Assembly (NCBI GenBank): GCA_013399875.1
Contig: VXAZ01009672.1
Location: forward strand, 558,001 to 622,000
DNA: 64,000 bases
Reading direction: 5' to 3'
Origin: Gymnorhina tibicen
Lineage: Eukaryota > Chordata > Aves > Passeriformes > Artamidae
Under the pieces are notes generated by a model, which saw only the letters and a list, made by a program, of their open reading frames with translations, searched no databases and had not been told where the DNA came from. Positions 11,346 through 24,899 of this stretch are shown here, in pieces. Each line of letters opens with the position of its first letter. The first letter of the stretch is position 1. Position numbers and translations under genes: made by a program.

Positions 11346-14300
11346 AGTTAAAAGGAGAGATGTGTGGCCTGACCCCAGATTAGCTCTAGGAGACACTTCA
11401 GGTTCGAGTCCTTTCCTTTCCTTGGATGACACAGATCTTCACTGCCCTGCTCTGAGTTTTGCCATTCCTGTGCTTTCTGGCTGTCGGAATGCCTAGGCCT
11501 GCAAATGGAGAAGAGTTGGAGAATAGCACCTGACATAGATTTCATGCTGAGAAATTTCCTTGTTTTGTAAAGAAAGCTAATTTGCTCAAAGCTCAAAAAG
11601 CCTTTGTGTGTGTTTGAAGGGGCTGTTGCCTTGTACTCAGTGCAGTTCTTCTTGACGTTAGAGTAGTTTCTTAAAGTCCTCCAGACTCAAAATGGCTTTC
11701 GGAAAACAGCTCCCACCTCCTTCATCTTCATCGGTTATTTCATGTTTGCCTTACAGAGCTTTTTGGAAGCTCATTAAGGCAACAGGATGAGAAATCAGTC
11801 ACTGGAAAGTCAGCTTAGATGCTCATTTCTCTTGACATGTTGACTCGTGTAGAATGGCCTTGAGATTGTGCCTTTATTCCTGTTAAACTTTGTTATGCTG
11901 TGGCAAGCTTAGTGCTTGGATGATCTTTTAATACGGTTTAGAGCCATTATCATTAGAAATAAAGCACTGTTGCCTTACAGAAAGCATAAAAAGCCAGACT
12001 CCGTCTGGAAATACTTAGAGTAATGTGAGCCAAATTAACAAGTAGAATACATGAACCCCGGGGAAGCAAGGATAGTTCTCAATGCTGAGGTGAGCATCAG
12101 AAGAATTTGGGAAGGTACACAAGGAGCTAAGAGATGGAAAAATCATTCCCTCCTTGGAGGGCAGTAAAGACAATGGAGTCCACAGACAGGAGGAATGTAT
12201 GTGTGAGGGGGAAGGATTAGTATGTGCAGAGTAGGGTCTGGGCCAGGATGGAAGTCTGGGAGCTTGAAGTCAAGGTGGAACCAGAGACTGGTTGAGGCAG
12301 ATGCGTGGTCACCACAGTGTAAAAGGAAGAGCTTGTACACACATCAGAAGTGCTGCAGGACACTTGCTGCCAGAGCTCTGCTGAGGCCACGTTTCACAGC
12401 TGTAACATGTTCAGTCTGGGTGCTGTGCTTGCCTGCTGCCCCATCAGGGTATGGGCTGTTTGTAAGGAGCTTGTCCTCTCAGTGTGCTGGGGAAGACAGT
12501 GTTCACACAGAAGAGTGTGGTAACTCCCTGTCTTTTAAATGGAGGCACAGAGGGACTAAAAGAGCTGTCTTGTTACACTCTGGAGATGTTGAGATACTCG
12601 AGTACAGTTTCACTATCAGCAAGTTCAAGTTAATGCCATAATCACTGGATCATGCTAGCTCCACAGGGTGTCTTTTAGGCGCTGCATACAGGGCACGTAT
12701 GCATAGACGTGTGGGTGTTTAAGAGGCATTCGGTAATACGATACTATTTGAAAGCTGATTGCTCTGCTTAAGACTCTGGAAGTACTAGGGGCAAGAGACT
12801 CATGAAAACTGTATGTTCTGGGGTTTAGTGACTGGAAATGAACCCAGCTTCCGCTCCACTGAACTGATGAGGCTTTTTATCCAGGCTGTACTGCAAGGGT
12901 GAGACAACAGCTGGGTCTGACAGTCTTGATGACCAGCTGTGCAAAAGGCTGTCCCTTTCTTTTCCCACGAGGCAGCAAGGTTGAACATATCTTTGGGGAA
13001 TTCATTCTTTGTGTTCTGCAGGGATTACTAAATATGTCAGACAGAATATTGCCATTGAGGGGTGCCTCATGCCTTGTGAAAGAAAGCTGCTTGTGTCTTG
13101 TGGGTGATGCAGTAGGTTCTTTAAACTCCAATGCCGGATCTTCTTAATCTCAAATGAATTATCTCCTTTTAGCAGCTATCAGTTCAGACTATGTAGTCAC
13201 CAGAAAGAAACAGTTTGCCAGTGCTGGAGTGGAGAAGTCTGCATCCCCAGTTAGTATCTGGAGCAAAATCACTTTCTGGGAATAGATCGTGCCATTCTTT
13301 TCTCTCCAGCAAAGTGCATCTCCTGAGGCTACCTCATCATACTCTGAAGTATCTTTTGTAGTATGTTTTCTTCTTTGAAACAGTCAATTTAAATGAAGTA
13401 GAACTTCGTGGAAGTCCATTAATTGCAGAAACATTTGTATGAATGGATATTTAAAGAAATAAGTGGAAACATTAGGATGGCTTTGGGAAGTTGGGTAAAA
13501 CAAAGAGAGATGCTAACTTTGGATATATTTGTCTGATTTTGAATAGAGTAAGATGGATGCGTGTTTCCCATTGACTTTAATAGAGCCAGATTGGGGCAAT
13601 GATGAAGAAACTCAGCTTCTGTTCTAAGAAACAGAAGGAAGTTTTGTTGGGTTTGCAAGGCCAATACCTGGCAGCTGTGTCTATGTTCATGGCCAAGATG
13701 CAGTAGTGCGGTTATGACCTCAGTGAATGGGGAATTGAGGTCCGAAGATGAAGATCTGTGAGGTCATTAACTTTGCTTTGTTCTTGTAGTCAGAAAAGGA
13801 GAGTATGAACATAGAGAAGTAGCAAACAATGAAGACACAATGAAGCAGCAATCTCTTCAGCTCTGCCAAAAAAAATTTCAGCCCTTATCATCCAGCCCTT
13901 AACACTGTCTTCAGCCCAGCTAGAGGACAGCAATAAAAACAACATAAAAGAACCCAGATGTATTTCTAAGCCTAGTTCAGATAGTTGTGATGTTCACATG
14001 CAGTAATTGAATGCAAGACTGACTCCAAGATAGCCATGTGCCATCTTTCTTCTCCTAATGGCTCTTCTCAGCCCTGCTCACAGCTCTTACTATGGCACTT
14101 TGCCACTGGCTCTCTTGTGAGCTAATGTGGTTGCAGCACAGGTTTTGCTACTGGTAGTGTCTACAGGAGGAATTTGCTATCTAAACCAGTTAGCTGTCAC
14201 GTTTACATTTAGTTCAAGTGTCAGTGTTTTGACTGTCTGGTGACTTTCTGCGCTGCCAAAGTCCATTTGGCTCCCCTTGAAGAGAAGCTGGACTTTGAGG

Positions 14301-14405
14301 TTTTTAACATTATCTGTTCTCTTCCCCATTATTTTCTTTCTCATTATTTTTCTACACTCTTCAGTCAACCTAATGCCATTTTTTTTTCTATATATTGTTT
14401 TGCAG

Positions 14406-14523
14406 GAGTATATTGATGCTCATCCAGAAACCATTATCCTAGACCCTCTCCCGGCTATTCGTACACTTCTGGACCGATCCAAGTCTTATGAGCTAATTCG
14501 GCAAATAGAGGCATACATGCAAG
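14406..14523 (+). CDS. ITPK1: ITPK1 coding exon, about residues 83-121 plus the first base of codon 122
   Basis: This 118-nt exon enters in phase 0 and leaves one base over. It encodes 39 residues: EYIDAHPETIILDPLPAIRT, then LLDRSKSYELIRQIEAYMQ. The leftover g joins at from the next exon to make GAT (Asp). This is the linker and early ATP-grasp region of the kinase. The arginine of LLDRSKSYE aligns with R106, a known ATP-contacting residue. The acceptor is a T-rich tract ending ttttgcag. The donor is gtaggc, weaker than the other four, and it opens the largest intron in the window. An open frame starting at 14277 runs into the exon but begins inside the intron. Confidence 0.97.
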
Positions 14524-17244
14524 GTAGGCCAATATCTGCTCTCCCTGGAGGCTTTTATTGTGACTAGAGAAGGAAGCAGCTTCCTTCTGGAGGCTGGAGT
14601 TTGAAGTAGTGGTTTTGGGCCCCTTGTGTTGTCTCTCCATGGGAGCAAAAGCACTGAAGCATTCCTGTGTCACAGGATTGCCCTCTGGAATTTTGTGCTC
14701 TTCTTTTTCCATATACACAAAGGAGGTTTGTATCTGATTAAAAATATGATGTGGATTTAATGGGGAGCATATTTACCACAGTGAGCACTCTCAGAAATCT
14801 TCTGGAAAACATTGTCTTCTTGTGTGTGCTGGTAAATTGAAATGACTGTACAAACTCAGCAGCTTGTAGTAAGGATCCTGAGGCCTGAATTAGAGGGAGA
14901 AGAAGAAAGATGGCTTTTGGAAAGGACTGAAAGAAATTAAAGTGTGAATAGAGCTAGGGTCTTTGAGAAGTACTGGAAGCCTATTGCACAAGCTAATTGC
15001 TAGGAGGAACATAAATGCACTTCTGGTGCTGGCTTGTTACCTGACATAAACTATTGTCCTTTATAGGTATCATTTGAGTTGTATTCCCATGTTTAGAAGT
15101 CATACCTTTTCAACCTGAGTAATTCTACTACCTTCTCATTTTAACCATTGTAACTGTTAAGTTAGTCTTTCATTCCCTTTCTACTTATGCTATTGTCATG
15201 TTCTTGAAACATTTATTGGCTTTTGAATTTAAATCTAGAACAGCTCTGAAGTAACTGTTTCATATGTTAGATGACTGTAATGGGGGGAAATTGCATTTCT
15301 GAACTATGTTCTAATGGTGTTATTGGAAATACCATTGAGATTGTGTTATCACTGTCTTGTTAGGGAGGTAAGAAGCTCAGCAATTTGTATTTTTATAGTT
15401 GTGGATTTATGGATGTATTATTTGCATATAACCTGCCTGGCCCCACTGGCACTGTCTTTATGTAAAAATAAGACTTGTAATTCACAGCATTCTCCCTTGT
15501 CTTTTGGAATCTCTTAGGGAGAAAATGCTTTATTAGTTTAGAAGGATTTTATTTTGGAGCAGCTATTGCTGTTTGTGAGTGGGAGAAGGATGCTGAGGGA
15601 AACCTGTGCTCTGAGGGAGTGGTCAGGATTTTGTTCTTACGGCAGAGAGATTCAGTAGGGTTTGGTTTTGTTCTTTTTTTCTTAAATTGCTGTCAGTACT
15701 GTTGTTATCCCTATGAGAACAATATGGTTGGGAGAGCATCCAGTTTTTGCAAGTAGTTTGTCTTCCACATATTTCAGCCTCCTTTAGTTAAACTGATGAG
15801 AAAAAGAAATAAATACTTTAGGAGGAAAAAGAACAAGGAAAATTGTATTCAGGTAAAACTGACAGTTTTAAAAGAAGCTGTTAATAAAGTTGAGGAATGA
15901 AGTAAGGAATGGCGTTAGCTATTGTCACTGGCTGCTGCAGTGTTTGGTGACTATATTTCCCCTGATCCCGTGTCCCCCTCCCCCTGGCACTTTCCTCCCC
16001 AGTGTCATCTTATTTCTGTCTCATAATCAGAAATATCATGACCAAGACCTTGAACCAACTCTGTATTTAGCAGGGGAAATCTCAGGAGAGATGAATAATT
16101 GTCTTCTTGTTCTGGCCTAAGTAGATCAGCCTCTGTATTCCCACACATGATGATCTGCAGTGAGAGAAAAGTTACACCACTCTAGACAGTGCTGTGGGTT
16201 TCCCCCCACTTCCTTGTTTTCACCTGCTAAGTTATGTTTTCTCTGTTGCGACTGCCATCTCATATCCCAAGGCCATTAGCACTTAGAAAACTCAAACAAG
16301 AATTAATACATCTGTGAATAGCATGAACTGTTAAGAGCCACATCTTTATTGTTCTGGAATTTCATTATGGAAGTACCTGCTAAGAAAATAATATCCTAGT
16401 CTTTAGCTGTAACTAGAGAGCCCTTTTTATCACAGGATACAAAATTAATGTGATGAGTTAAGCTCAGTGCAAGGGATTATCTCTTCCAAAGACTGTTGTA
16501 AACTCAGGAGGGTTGAGATACATGTAAAGAGAAGCCTTCTGCTAGTCAAAGTCTTTCAAAAGAAACTTCAGTTTTTATTTACAGACCATTTTGAATTTCA
16601 GTGATTATTGCCTCTATTTGAATTGTGTTTTAAAGTAACTATAAATTAAGTGTAATCTATATTTATGATCCTCAGTTTACACTTTATTTCAACCCCGTAG
16701 ACCTTAAAACAACTGTATAACTGAAGATTTGCACCAGTTGGGTTAAAGAGAGGGGTGACCACATGCTCTGCTGAGGTGACTGCATTCTGCATCAGTAGGG
16801 CCCCATGGTCTATATACAGCTTGATTTTAACTCTAATTATTTTTCAGATGTCCAAGTCACTGTCCTTTTGACAGAGAATTCTCCATGCTTCCTCAAAAAG
16901 GGAATCCCTATTTGAAGTGTCTAAACTGGGCACATGGACATTGTTAGGCTTTCTGAAAGTCACGTATCTTGCTCTTTCTGGAGTCAAGTGTCTGAGTAAT
17001 AAGTACTTTGATCCAGCCTCCTGAGAATAGGTTGCTGAGACACTTTGTGGCTGAGATACTCCTTGTCTTTGCTACCAGTTTGTGGCCATTAAAGGAACCG
17101 AGGCGAAGGAAGACTGGTAACTAGGCCAGAGTTGTACCAGTAGTCTGAGGGAAAGCATGGGGTTGAACCTGGGCTTTCCATGTCCTAATCTGACACAGAA
17201 ACCACTCAGTCCTTGTGGAAATAGAAGGTGCACAGACTTGCCTA

Positions 17245-17415
17245 ATCACTGAAGCTGGAAAAGGCCTCTTCGGAATATACAGTCCAACTCCCTGCTCAAA
17301 GCAGAATCTCTAGAGCAGGTTCCTCAGGTCCATGTCCAGTTGTTTTTGTGTTTCTCCACAGATGGAGACTGCATAACCTCTCTGAGTGACATGCTCCAGG
17401 ATTCACCTTGAACCT
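17245..17415 (-). mobile_element. Old CR1 fragment, 3' region
   Basis: On the minus strand this matches the CR1 3'-end layout in decayed form: aatcactgaagctggaaaag near 17247, then gtccaactccctgctcaaagcag, gcaggttcctcaggtccatg, cagttgtttttgtg and a cacagatggagactgcataac stretch. Divergence is well above that of the larger CR1 copies here, so it is probably an older subfamily. Confidence 0.7.
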
Positions 17416-18825
17416 GGAGTGCTAGCATGCTACTAGCAGTGCTGAGGTGATTTGCAGATTGTTGCTTTATTCAGTATAGATAGTGATATCTCCCTTGGAA
17501 GGAAGTAGAACTCTCTTCTGGGGGAAAAAAAAAACAACCTTTAAGAGATATTTTAACATTGATTTTAATGGATTGTAGTTTGGAATCAATAGTCTGGCTG
17601 GGGCTGTGGCTTCCTCTTTTTCTGTTATTTTGAGTGCAAGCTCTAAAAGAGCTAGTTATTCTACAACCTGTGCTTCTGAATCTTTTTAAAAAAAGATTTG
17701 AAAAAATAAAGGTTGCATTCCCAGCTAGTGTCCTATATAGCTGTCAGGTCTATGTTGAAATAAATCACTGAATAGATTTTTTTGGTGTCACAGTTGTTCT
17801 CTCAGCAGTTGTATTGCTTTGTTTTCTTATCTGTGAAGAATTGCTTCTTATATAAAAGTGCTCTTGATCAGTTTTGGTGATGTTTGGTGAAAGATTAGGA
17901 GCATTATTTAATGAAAATTTCATTTTTAACAGGGTATTGTATGGTTGGAACTGTGTCAGCCTTTGTAAAGCTCTAACCTGATGAAAATAAGTAAATTGTC
18001 TGATGTTGTGTTGAAAACTTGTGATCCTTCAGGTTTGAAATTCAAAATCTGGCACTTAAAATCATGCTTAAGATGGTAATGGATGAGCACTGTGACTGAG
18101 CACTAACTAAGCTTTTCATATTAACATTTTTTGCTTAAAGATTAAAAGCTTTTGAAATTCACTACCTATCTTACAGGTAATAATCCAAACTGAAGGAACT
18201 TAAACCAAAACTGAAGTAAACGTTCTACTCACTCAGTGTGCTATCTAGTTAGTGTTCCCATTTGCTGCTCAGCTTCCTCTGCTGTCTCAAGTGACTTACT
18301 GGTTTCTCTGATAACGTTTGAACTTGCAGACCCTGAAGTTTATTTCTTTAACCACTTGCTCCTGGCTTTTTCTTCCATAGTTTAAAAATTTTGTTGTTCT
18401 TAAATTCTTAAATTTAACTCCAAATCTAAAATTTGTACAGACAACAGTCTTTGTGGAGCTCTCCTAGGAGAGAGAACTCCTCCTGCATGAGCTGAGCTGC
18501 AACGACTTAATTTCTCTCTTCATAGCAGTCGTCTTTGAAGTATGGGAGCTTCAAGTATTTCCTCAGGACACTCGAAACAGTATACACCCCTTTAGCTTTG
18601 ACATTTTCATCCTGGCATGTAATCAAAATAATTTATTTTTGATTGGTTACTATTATACGAGATGCAGTTGCTGCTTTATGTGCTCCTTTCTCGTTTTGGG
18701 GGATATTACAGAACAGATCACAATTTCCTTCTCTATTCCATGGATTTCTTTTTATCAGATTCTGTCTGCCTTAGAAATACTCCTCGCACAGCTGCATGTA
18801 TCTTTTGCTACTGGGAGGGAAGCTC

Positions 18826-18972
18826 AGTGTGATGTAATGGGTAAGGCATTTGATTTGGGGCTCGGGGTTTTCTACTTGGCACTGGTTCTGCCTTGCTGCG
18901 TAATTTTGGACGTAGTGTGTCACCCCGGTGTATCTCTTTCTTTTCCTGTCACTCACCTGCCTGTAAAGATGC
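18826..18972 (+). mobile_element. MIR-like (CORE-type) SINE remnant
   Basis: The landmarks follow the order of a tRNA-derived MIR/CORE SINE. First is a stretch like 'tgatgtaatgggtaaggca' near the tRNA-like head, then 'ggcactggttctgccttgctgcgtaatttt' resembling 'ggctctgccacttactagctgtgtgacctt', and then 'tctttcttttcctgtcactcacctgcctgtaaagatg' resembling the 'cctcagtttcctcatctgtaaaatg' core. The match is by eye and imperfect. The element lies inside the 151-codon open frame at 18639-19094, which argues against that frame being a gene. Confidence 0.55.
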
Positions 18973-21900
18973 CACACTGTTCTGGGCAGGAACTCTTTTC
19001 CAGGAATACATACACGTACTCTGATACAGCGTCTGTGCCAAGCAAGCTGTGTAGATATTGTTTTAACAGAGAGTGTGGACCTCTTGTTGAGTAGAAAACT
19101 GAGTCTACAATTCAACACCAAAGCAGGTAGTCAGGGGTGGTTTTTTGGCCATTATAGAGCGTGTACATTGCTGGAGCAGTGCATACTTAGAACTTCTCAA
19201 AATCAGGCCACCCAGTTAAAAGTGCATTAAAATAGCTGTATATACATAGCTTTAGGCATTCACCTTTTGAAACTGTAGCATCTTCTCTCTTTGGCCTACT
19301 TTTCAGGGCAGTTTTGGTCAGAGGGGAGAGAAGAATAGTCACACAGGTCAACTTCAGACACCTCTGATTTTTATTTGAAGCTCCTATTAAAGTGAAAAGA
19401 AAAATCTGGCTTCGATTTAAAGCCTCTTAATCACCCACCTGGGACTCACTTCTTCATGTAGGGACATATCAGTAAAATATCTTTAGTTAGATGGCTGATG
19501 TCAGCTACTGTAAATAACCACGCCAGTTTTTGGGTGCAAAAGACTCCCTTGTTGACTGTATGCTCTCCTTCCAGCAAGAACACATGCAGACAGATGTCTT
19601 ACTACCTCACTCAAAATGTGTGGTGCATGTTTACTCACTGGATTTTAATTTCTGCCTGAAAACTAGTACACCTGTGTGGAAGGAAGGAGCTGGAATGGAA
19701 TTGATACTCTCTGTGACTGTAAGCAGCTTGTCCGAAGTGCCTCAGCTCCCAGCAGTGTTGCACGTGGCAGTCCTCTATACCCGGCTGCCAGCAGTTGGTA
19801 GGTCTCAGTCCTGCTCTGTGACACTGGAAACACACTGGGACATTTGCCCCAGGGAAGTGTCACCTGACAACTTTCTCATAAAAGCTCATTCATTCATCTA
19901 GGAGGAGGATAACAAAGGGACATCAGCATGCTGGTGTTACGACAACAAACCCTGGCTTTGAAATTTAAAGTAGACAGCTGCTTCCAAAGGACTAAAGCTG
20001 TCCTGAGAGAGGCAGCAGGAAAAGAAAGTGGGAAGCCCCAAAAGGAGCCTGGAATCTTCTGTCTTTTACCATGTCTTGCTCTTGTTAAAGTAGTTTACAA
20101 AAGGATTTTCCAAGGTAAGACTGTTTAAAGTTAGCCGTTTCATAATCAGAACAGACTCTCCATTCCCTTCCTGCCTCTCCTTTCTCCCTTCCGATTTTCA
20201 TTATTTTGAGCTGTGGTCTCTGTCCCAGCACAGGTAGGAGGGAGCTGGGGGCCTCTGTGGATATGATGGGCACAGTCCCTGTTCTCCCAGCCAAGAGTGG
20301 CAGTCTGCTGGCCTGCTGCCACTGGCCTCCTGAGATCCATCAGCTTGGGACTGTTCAAGTGACTCTGCAGGCCAACAGGCACAAAGCCCAGAGAATAATA
20401 CAGAAAACATTTTTATTGTTTTGTCTCACAGTGTGCCAGTCAGAACTCCTTGAATCAACGAAACATCTTCATCTTGGATCCTAGCAGTCTTAATGGCCAC
20501 TGAGCTTTCAAAATAAGCCTGCCTGTAAAGTTCAGATGTTATTTTTGGGTGCACTTAGGTTTAATCTTTAACTCTCATGCGCTTTTTTGACCAGATATAG
20601 GGAATCTGCACCCCACTTTCGCTCTCTTTTGCTTATCTGAATCTGAAAAGAAACAAGGCTGGACCTTTTATCCATTTATTGAATACCAGTGTTGGAAACT
20701 TTTGTTTTACATCTACATGCATGATTTCAAAGCATTTTTCTACTTGATAAAGCTGGAAAAGTGGAAAAGTTTATATCTATTTAAAGTGAGAGCTTCTGTG
20801 AATTTTGTGTTAGGGGCTTAGGTGGATCCGAAGAATGACCGAATCTGCTTTTTATGGGGTAAAGATATAAGTCATGACTGCACTCCATGGTCATGGGGCA
20901 TTCCTAAGACATCTCCAGTTTGGGTTTTATGAACAGAACATGGATTAATTCTTGAGGATTATTGTCTCTCTAGAATTAAGAAAAGAGGAGCAGGGCTTCT
21001 TCTTGTCCTGATGAAGTCTTCACTGAATAAACTAGGTGTTTTAAATTCCAGCATGGTTGTGTTTCAACTTATTCTGATCCTCTTGAGCAGAAATTCCCTT
21101 GGCTGACACCCAAATTTCCCAAATATCTGGGTGCTGCAGTAGAAAAAGTAATGAAGGAGCATTGAAAGATAAATTGCTCAAAGCATCAATGTAAAATTTA
21201 ACTGGGAATACTTTTTGCAGTAAGTGGCTTTTCTCAGTGCTTCTGCTCATACTGCCACAAGATCAAAGGTCAAGAAATAACTCTTGAAAAATAGGACCTT
21301 TCATCTGAGTTGGAAACTAGGGCTTGGCTGATAGAATATTACTCTAGTTCTGGTGTAATGTGTTTATGTCAGTTTTGCTGCTGAAGAAGCAGTTTATTCT
21401 GGTGTGGATGAAGTAGCATCCCTTATATTTTCTGAGATAAGTGTCTAGCTAGCATGTGGTATGCCTGGTTAGATTCTAATCTCTCCTCATGCAGAGTCCA
21501 GCAGGACCTTAAGGCTTTATCAGGATTGCATGGAATCAGCTGATGGTAACACTGCCTGGGAGATCCACAAAGAGGATGCTTTCCTTTACCACTAGGGCCA
21601 CTAACATCCCGTCTAAAATCACTGTTGGCTCCCATTTCACTTACCTGCTGGCTTTGTGCAACTGTTCCTGCTGAGTGTATCAGTAAAGAAAGTCATGAAA
21701 GCTTGAGTGCATTTATTGTTCTTGACGTCAGTAATTGGGTCTGTCTCATGAATTTTCCAAATGACTTTCAGAGATTAGAGTGGATGAGGCTGAAAGTGTA
21801 AAGGTTGATGAGAGGGACTTGAAATGGTATGAATTTCTTGTATAGTTTATGACTGAGTGGAACCAAACCTCTATGGTTAGTTGCTTGATAGTCTTCCTAG

Positions 21901-22449
21901 ATAAGGTCATTTACTTGTCATTGTCATTTGATACACTACACCAGTAACATCTTGCTTTTCTCTCTGTTTGGGGTACCCTTTTTACAGTAGCGCTTGGAAA
22001 GTGCTGATATTTTGTTTTTCTGATGTGTAAATGCTGCATATGGGGTGGAAGTAGAGATCCCAATGCATTAATGGGCTGGCATGGCTGTATGGGGACAGTC
22101 AGCACCTCTGGAGTGTCGGTAACTGTGGTTCAGGTCACTGCATTTGTGTGAAGGAAACAAAACTGATTCAGCAGGATACAGCTTTGCTCCATGAAAACAA
22201 AAAGATGCTATGCTGAGAAGAAAAAGCAGTAGCATTTGTAGGGAAATATACAATCTGTTTAGTTCTGTACACTGAGAGTGAACCCCTGCTTGTTAAATTG
22301 GGTTAAAATAGTCTGAATAATAAAAATTATGTATCCCTCAAATGGCACTGTCCATGTTGCTCTAGTTGCCTCCAGGCCTTCTGGCCTATTAGAGTTCTTG
22401 GAAACTGTCAGCTAGAAATGGGATAGCTGAACACAAGTCAGCACATTGA

Positions 22450-23200
22450 AATAACTTAAAAAAAAAAAAAGTCACTCCTCAGAGGGCAGATCTTAAGTAA
22501 ACTGAAGCATCAGAAAGTGCTTGACAGCGACCAAAGACATGGAGAAGATAAATAAATTCCTTTCAATGTGGCAAATCAAGCATCCCATACTATCCATACT
22601 AGTGGCATTTCAGGACTTTTATTATTAACACTGAAAAAGGTGGATGAACACAGGATACCAAATTTTTTAGATAAGTCCAAATTGTTTCGTTTTTTCCAGA
22701 CAAAGGGAGACAGCAATATCAGACAGGTTTACCAAAAGGCAGTGAAGAGTCAGCATAATGATAGATCCACTTTATTGTAGTCTCTTGGGTCTATTAAAAA
22801 TAATATGGACATGCATTGTTAACTTCTACATTGACTCACTACTCAGGAAAGACCTCGGTGTCACACTGGGTAGCTCACTGGAAATTTCTGCCCCCTCAGC
22901 CTCAGTTGTCGAAAGAGAACATGCCAACAGAATCAAACAAAAAGATTATGGTGGCCAAAAATAGCATTGAAGACACTGAGCATACAGTTGTGTAAATAAA
23001 GCATTTTCTTTTTCCCAAAGACTGTTTTCAGTTCTGCTTTCCTGGATTTAAAAATATGTATTAGAAGTGAAAGGAATCCTGGAAAGAAGGGACATGGTCA
23101 ATGCCAAGAGACAGCCACAGAAGTGAAGAGTAAAATCAATCTCAGGCTAGCAAAGGTGGAACAAAACCTGAGCAAACAAAACATGAATAAATGGAGAAAT
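22450..23200 (+). mobile_element. Possible ancient CR1/L3-like LINE relic
   Basis: In the frame around 22840-22964 the translation contains RKDLGVTLGSSLEIS followed by SVVEREHANRIKQKD. This resembles the decayed 'KDLGV-v-SSL' region and the following 'A-KANR' segment found in L3/CR1-type reverse-transcriptase tails. Flanking sequence is A-rich and consistent with a sense-strand LINE, but no catalytic motif is visible and the ends are guesses. It could instead be chance similarity in non-coding DNA. Confidence 0.3.
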
Positions 23201-24899
23201 GTTCCCCTTTTCCTACCATGTCAGAGTTAGAGTTCCATTGAATAACTGCACAGTTGCCATAAAATATCAACTAAGATCAAAGCTGGACTGCAAGAAGTAG
23301 GACATTCACAACTAGGTTTGAAAGGTTTACAAACCATTGTGGTTGGTGGTATATAGCAGTGACTGGCGGGTGTTAAAAAGACACTCCGTGATGAACTCTG
23401 AACTCCTTAAGTTGGGATATGTTGGGGGACAACATATATTCCCTTTTCTTTCATTTGAAACTCTCTGCCAAGTTGAAAAGATGGAGATGACATGGTATCA
23501 GCTGAACTGTGTTCTCATTTGTTTTGATAATTCCAGTGTTCATTTCTCATCTCCAGGGAAGCAAGAATGCCTGAAAGTGCAGTGAGGATTTAAAGCACTT
23601 TCTCTACTCCATAACTTTTAAACCTCATGCGAGTAATAATGCTTTAGTGTTTTTACTGTCCTGTGAATAAAGTCTTGGTATTTAATATAAATCATTATGA
23701 ACACTCAGCATGTTAAATGGGAACTCAAATAGAGCCAAATGTGTTAAAACTGTTATTCTTTCAGAATTATGGCTGGATGATGTGATTATGACTTTTTTCT
23801 TTGATAGCCCTCTCTTCTGCTGTATTAAGACCCTGTAGAGCTAGACAAAGGAGTCTGTTCATGGGGACAGAACTGAGGCATTGTGGGACAGGCCCTTGCA
23901 ATACATGACAGGGAGGGAATGGTACTGAACACCCTTGGAGAAGTTTTTCTATCAGGTTTTATTCTACTAGAGAATCAAGGAGGTCACCCCCCAGATCACA
24001 CTGGTGCATTGTCTGGGTCAGGGTGTTACTTAACACACTGGGACTTTCCAACTTCTAAAACATTTTATTTCATTTCCTCTCTTGCTGCCTGGCAAAATCA
24101 TGAGGAAGACTGACCAGTTGCAAAATTTAACTCCTCTGTAATTATGAAAATGATTGAACAGATAATGTTTCACAGTCTCACTCACCTGCCCATCCTAACA
24201 AGCCTACTCCATGGTCAGAGTAACTGCAGCTTTTTACTTGCTACAGTGCAGCTGCCAGCTTCTGTAGTGTCTGCCAGGGCAAGGAGGGAAGGGAACTCTC
24301 AGCTGTTACTGAGTGTTAACTTTAGATGTGGCATCGGGTTTCCTACACAAGGGAGTGTTCATATCCCAGATCCTTCTTAATCAGCTTGAGGATGCCATGT
24401 GGGTGTTTGCTCTGGCTCTGATTGAGTGCCAGCGAGCAGCCAGCAGTGAAATCTTTCCTGCATAGATGCAAAGTGTCAGTCTTGCAGACATGTACCCACC
24501 ACCCATCTGCTGAGAAATGAATATTCTGAATGAGGTCCTTTTTTTGACAAGTGACGCAAAACATACTATGATGGCGATGGAAGATGTTAACATTCAGGAA
24601 GAGCTTTATCTTTTCTGATCTGTACTTTTTTAGTGTTTGAGGGTCCACTGAGATCCTGGTTTTGTGGGACAGTTGAGCTTCACTGAAGCAATTTCTTCAC
24701 TTAAAACTGAGAGTTTATTCTATCGCATCACCTTACTAAGGCACTGGTGTGTTGACAAGACACCCATCCAGGTAAGTAGCAGGGACACTGAACATAAGCC
24801 CCATCCTGTGCTGAGTTCTGGTTTGCATGTAATACAATCCATCTACATGCAGCATTGTGGGCAAGGCATAGTCTCTGAGATTCAAAGGATCTGTAGTCG

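Larger units (their letters stand above)
6042..14405 (+). other. ITPK1: ITPK1 intron, 8,364 bp
   Basis: The intron begins gtaagt and ends ttgcag and contains no exon I can recognise. Visible contents are an AT-rich palindromic repeat cluster (about 7050-7108), a 16-bp tandem duplication at 7682-7713, a 98-bp segment present at 8191-8288 and again at 10361-10458, and a probable solo LTR at 11027-11345. The rest looks unique and non-coding. Confidence 0.88.

Noticed and set aside
18639..19094. Open frame of 151 codons on the + strand
   Set aside because: It has no recognisable domain, is cysteine-rich in a way typical of random translation, and contains a MIR-like SINE remnant. Nothing indicates splicing or coding bias.
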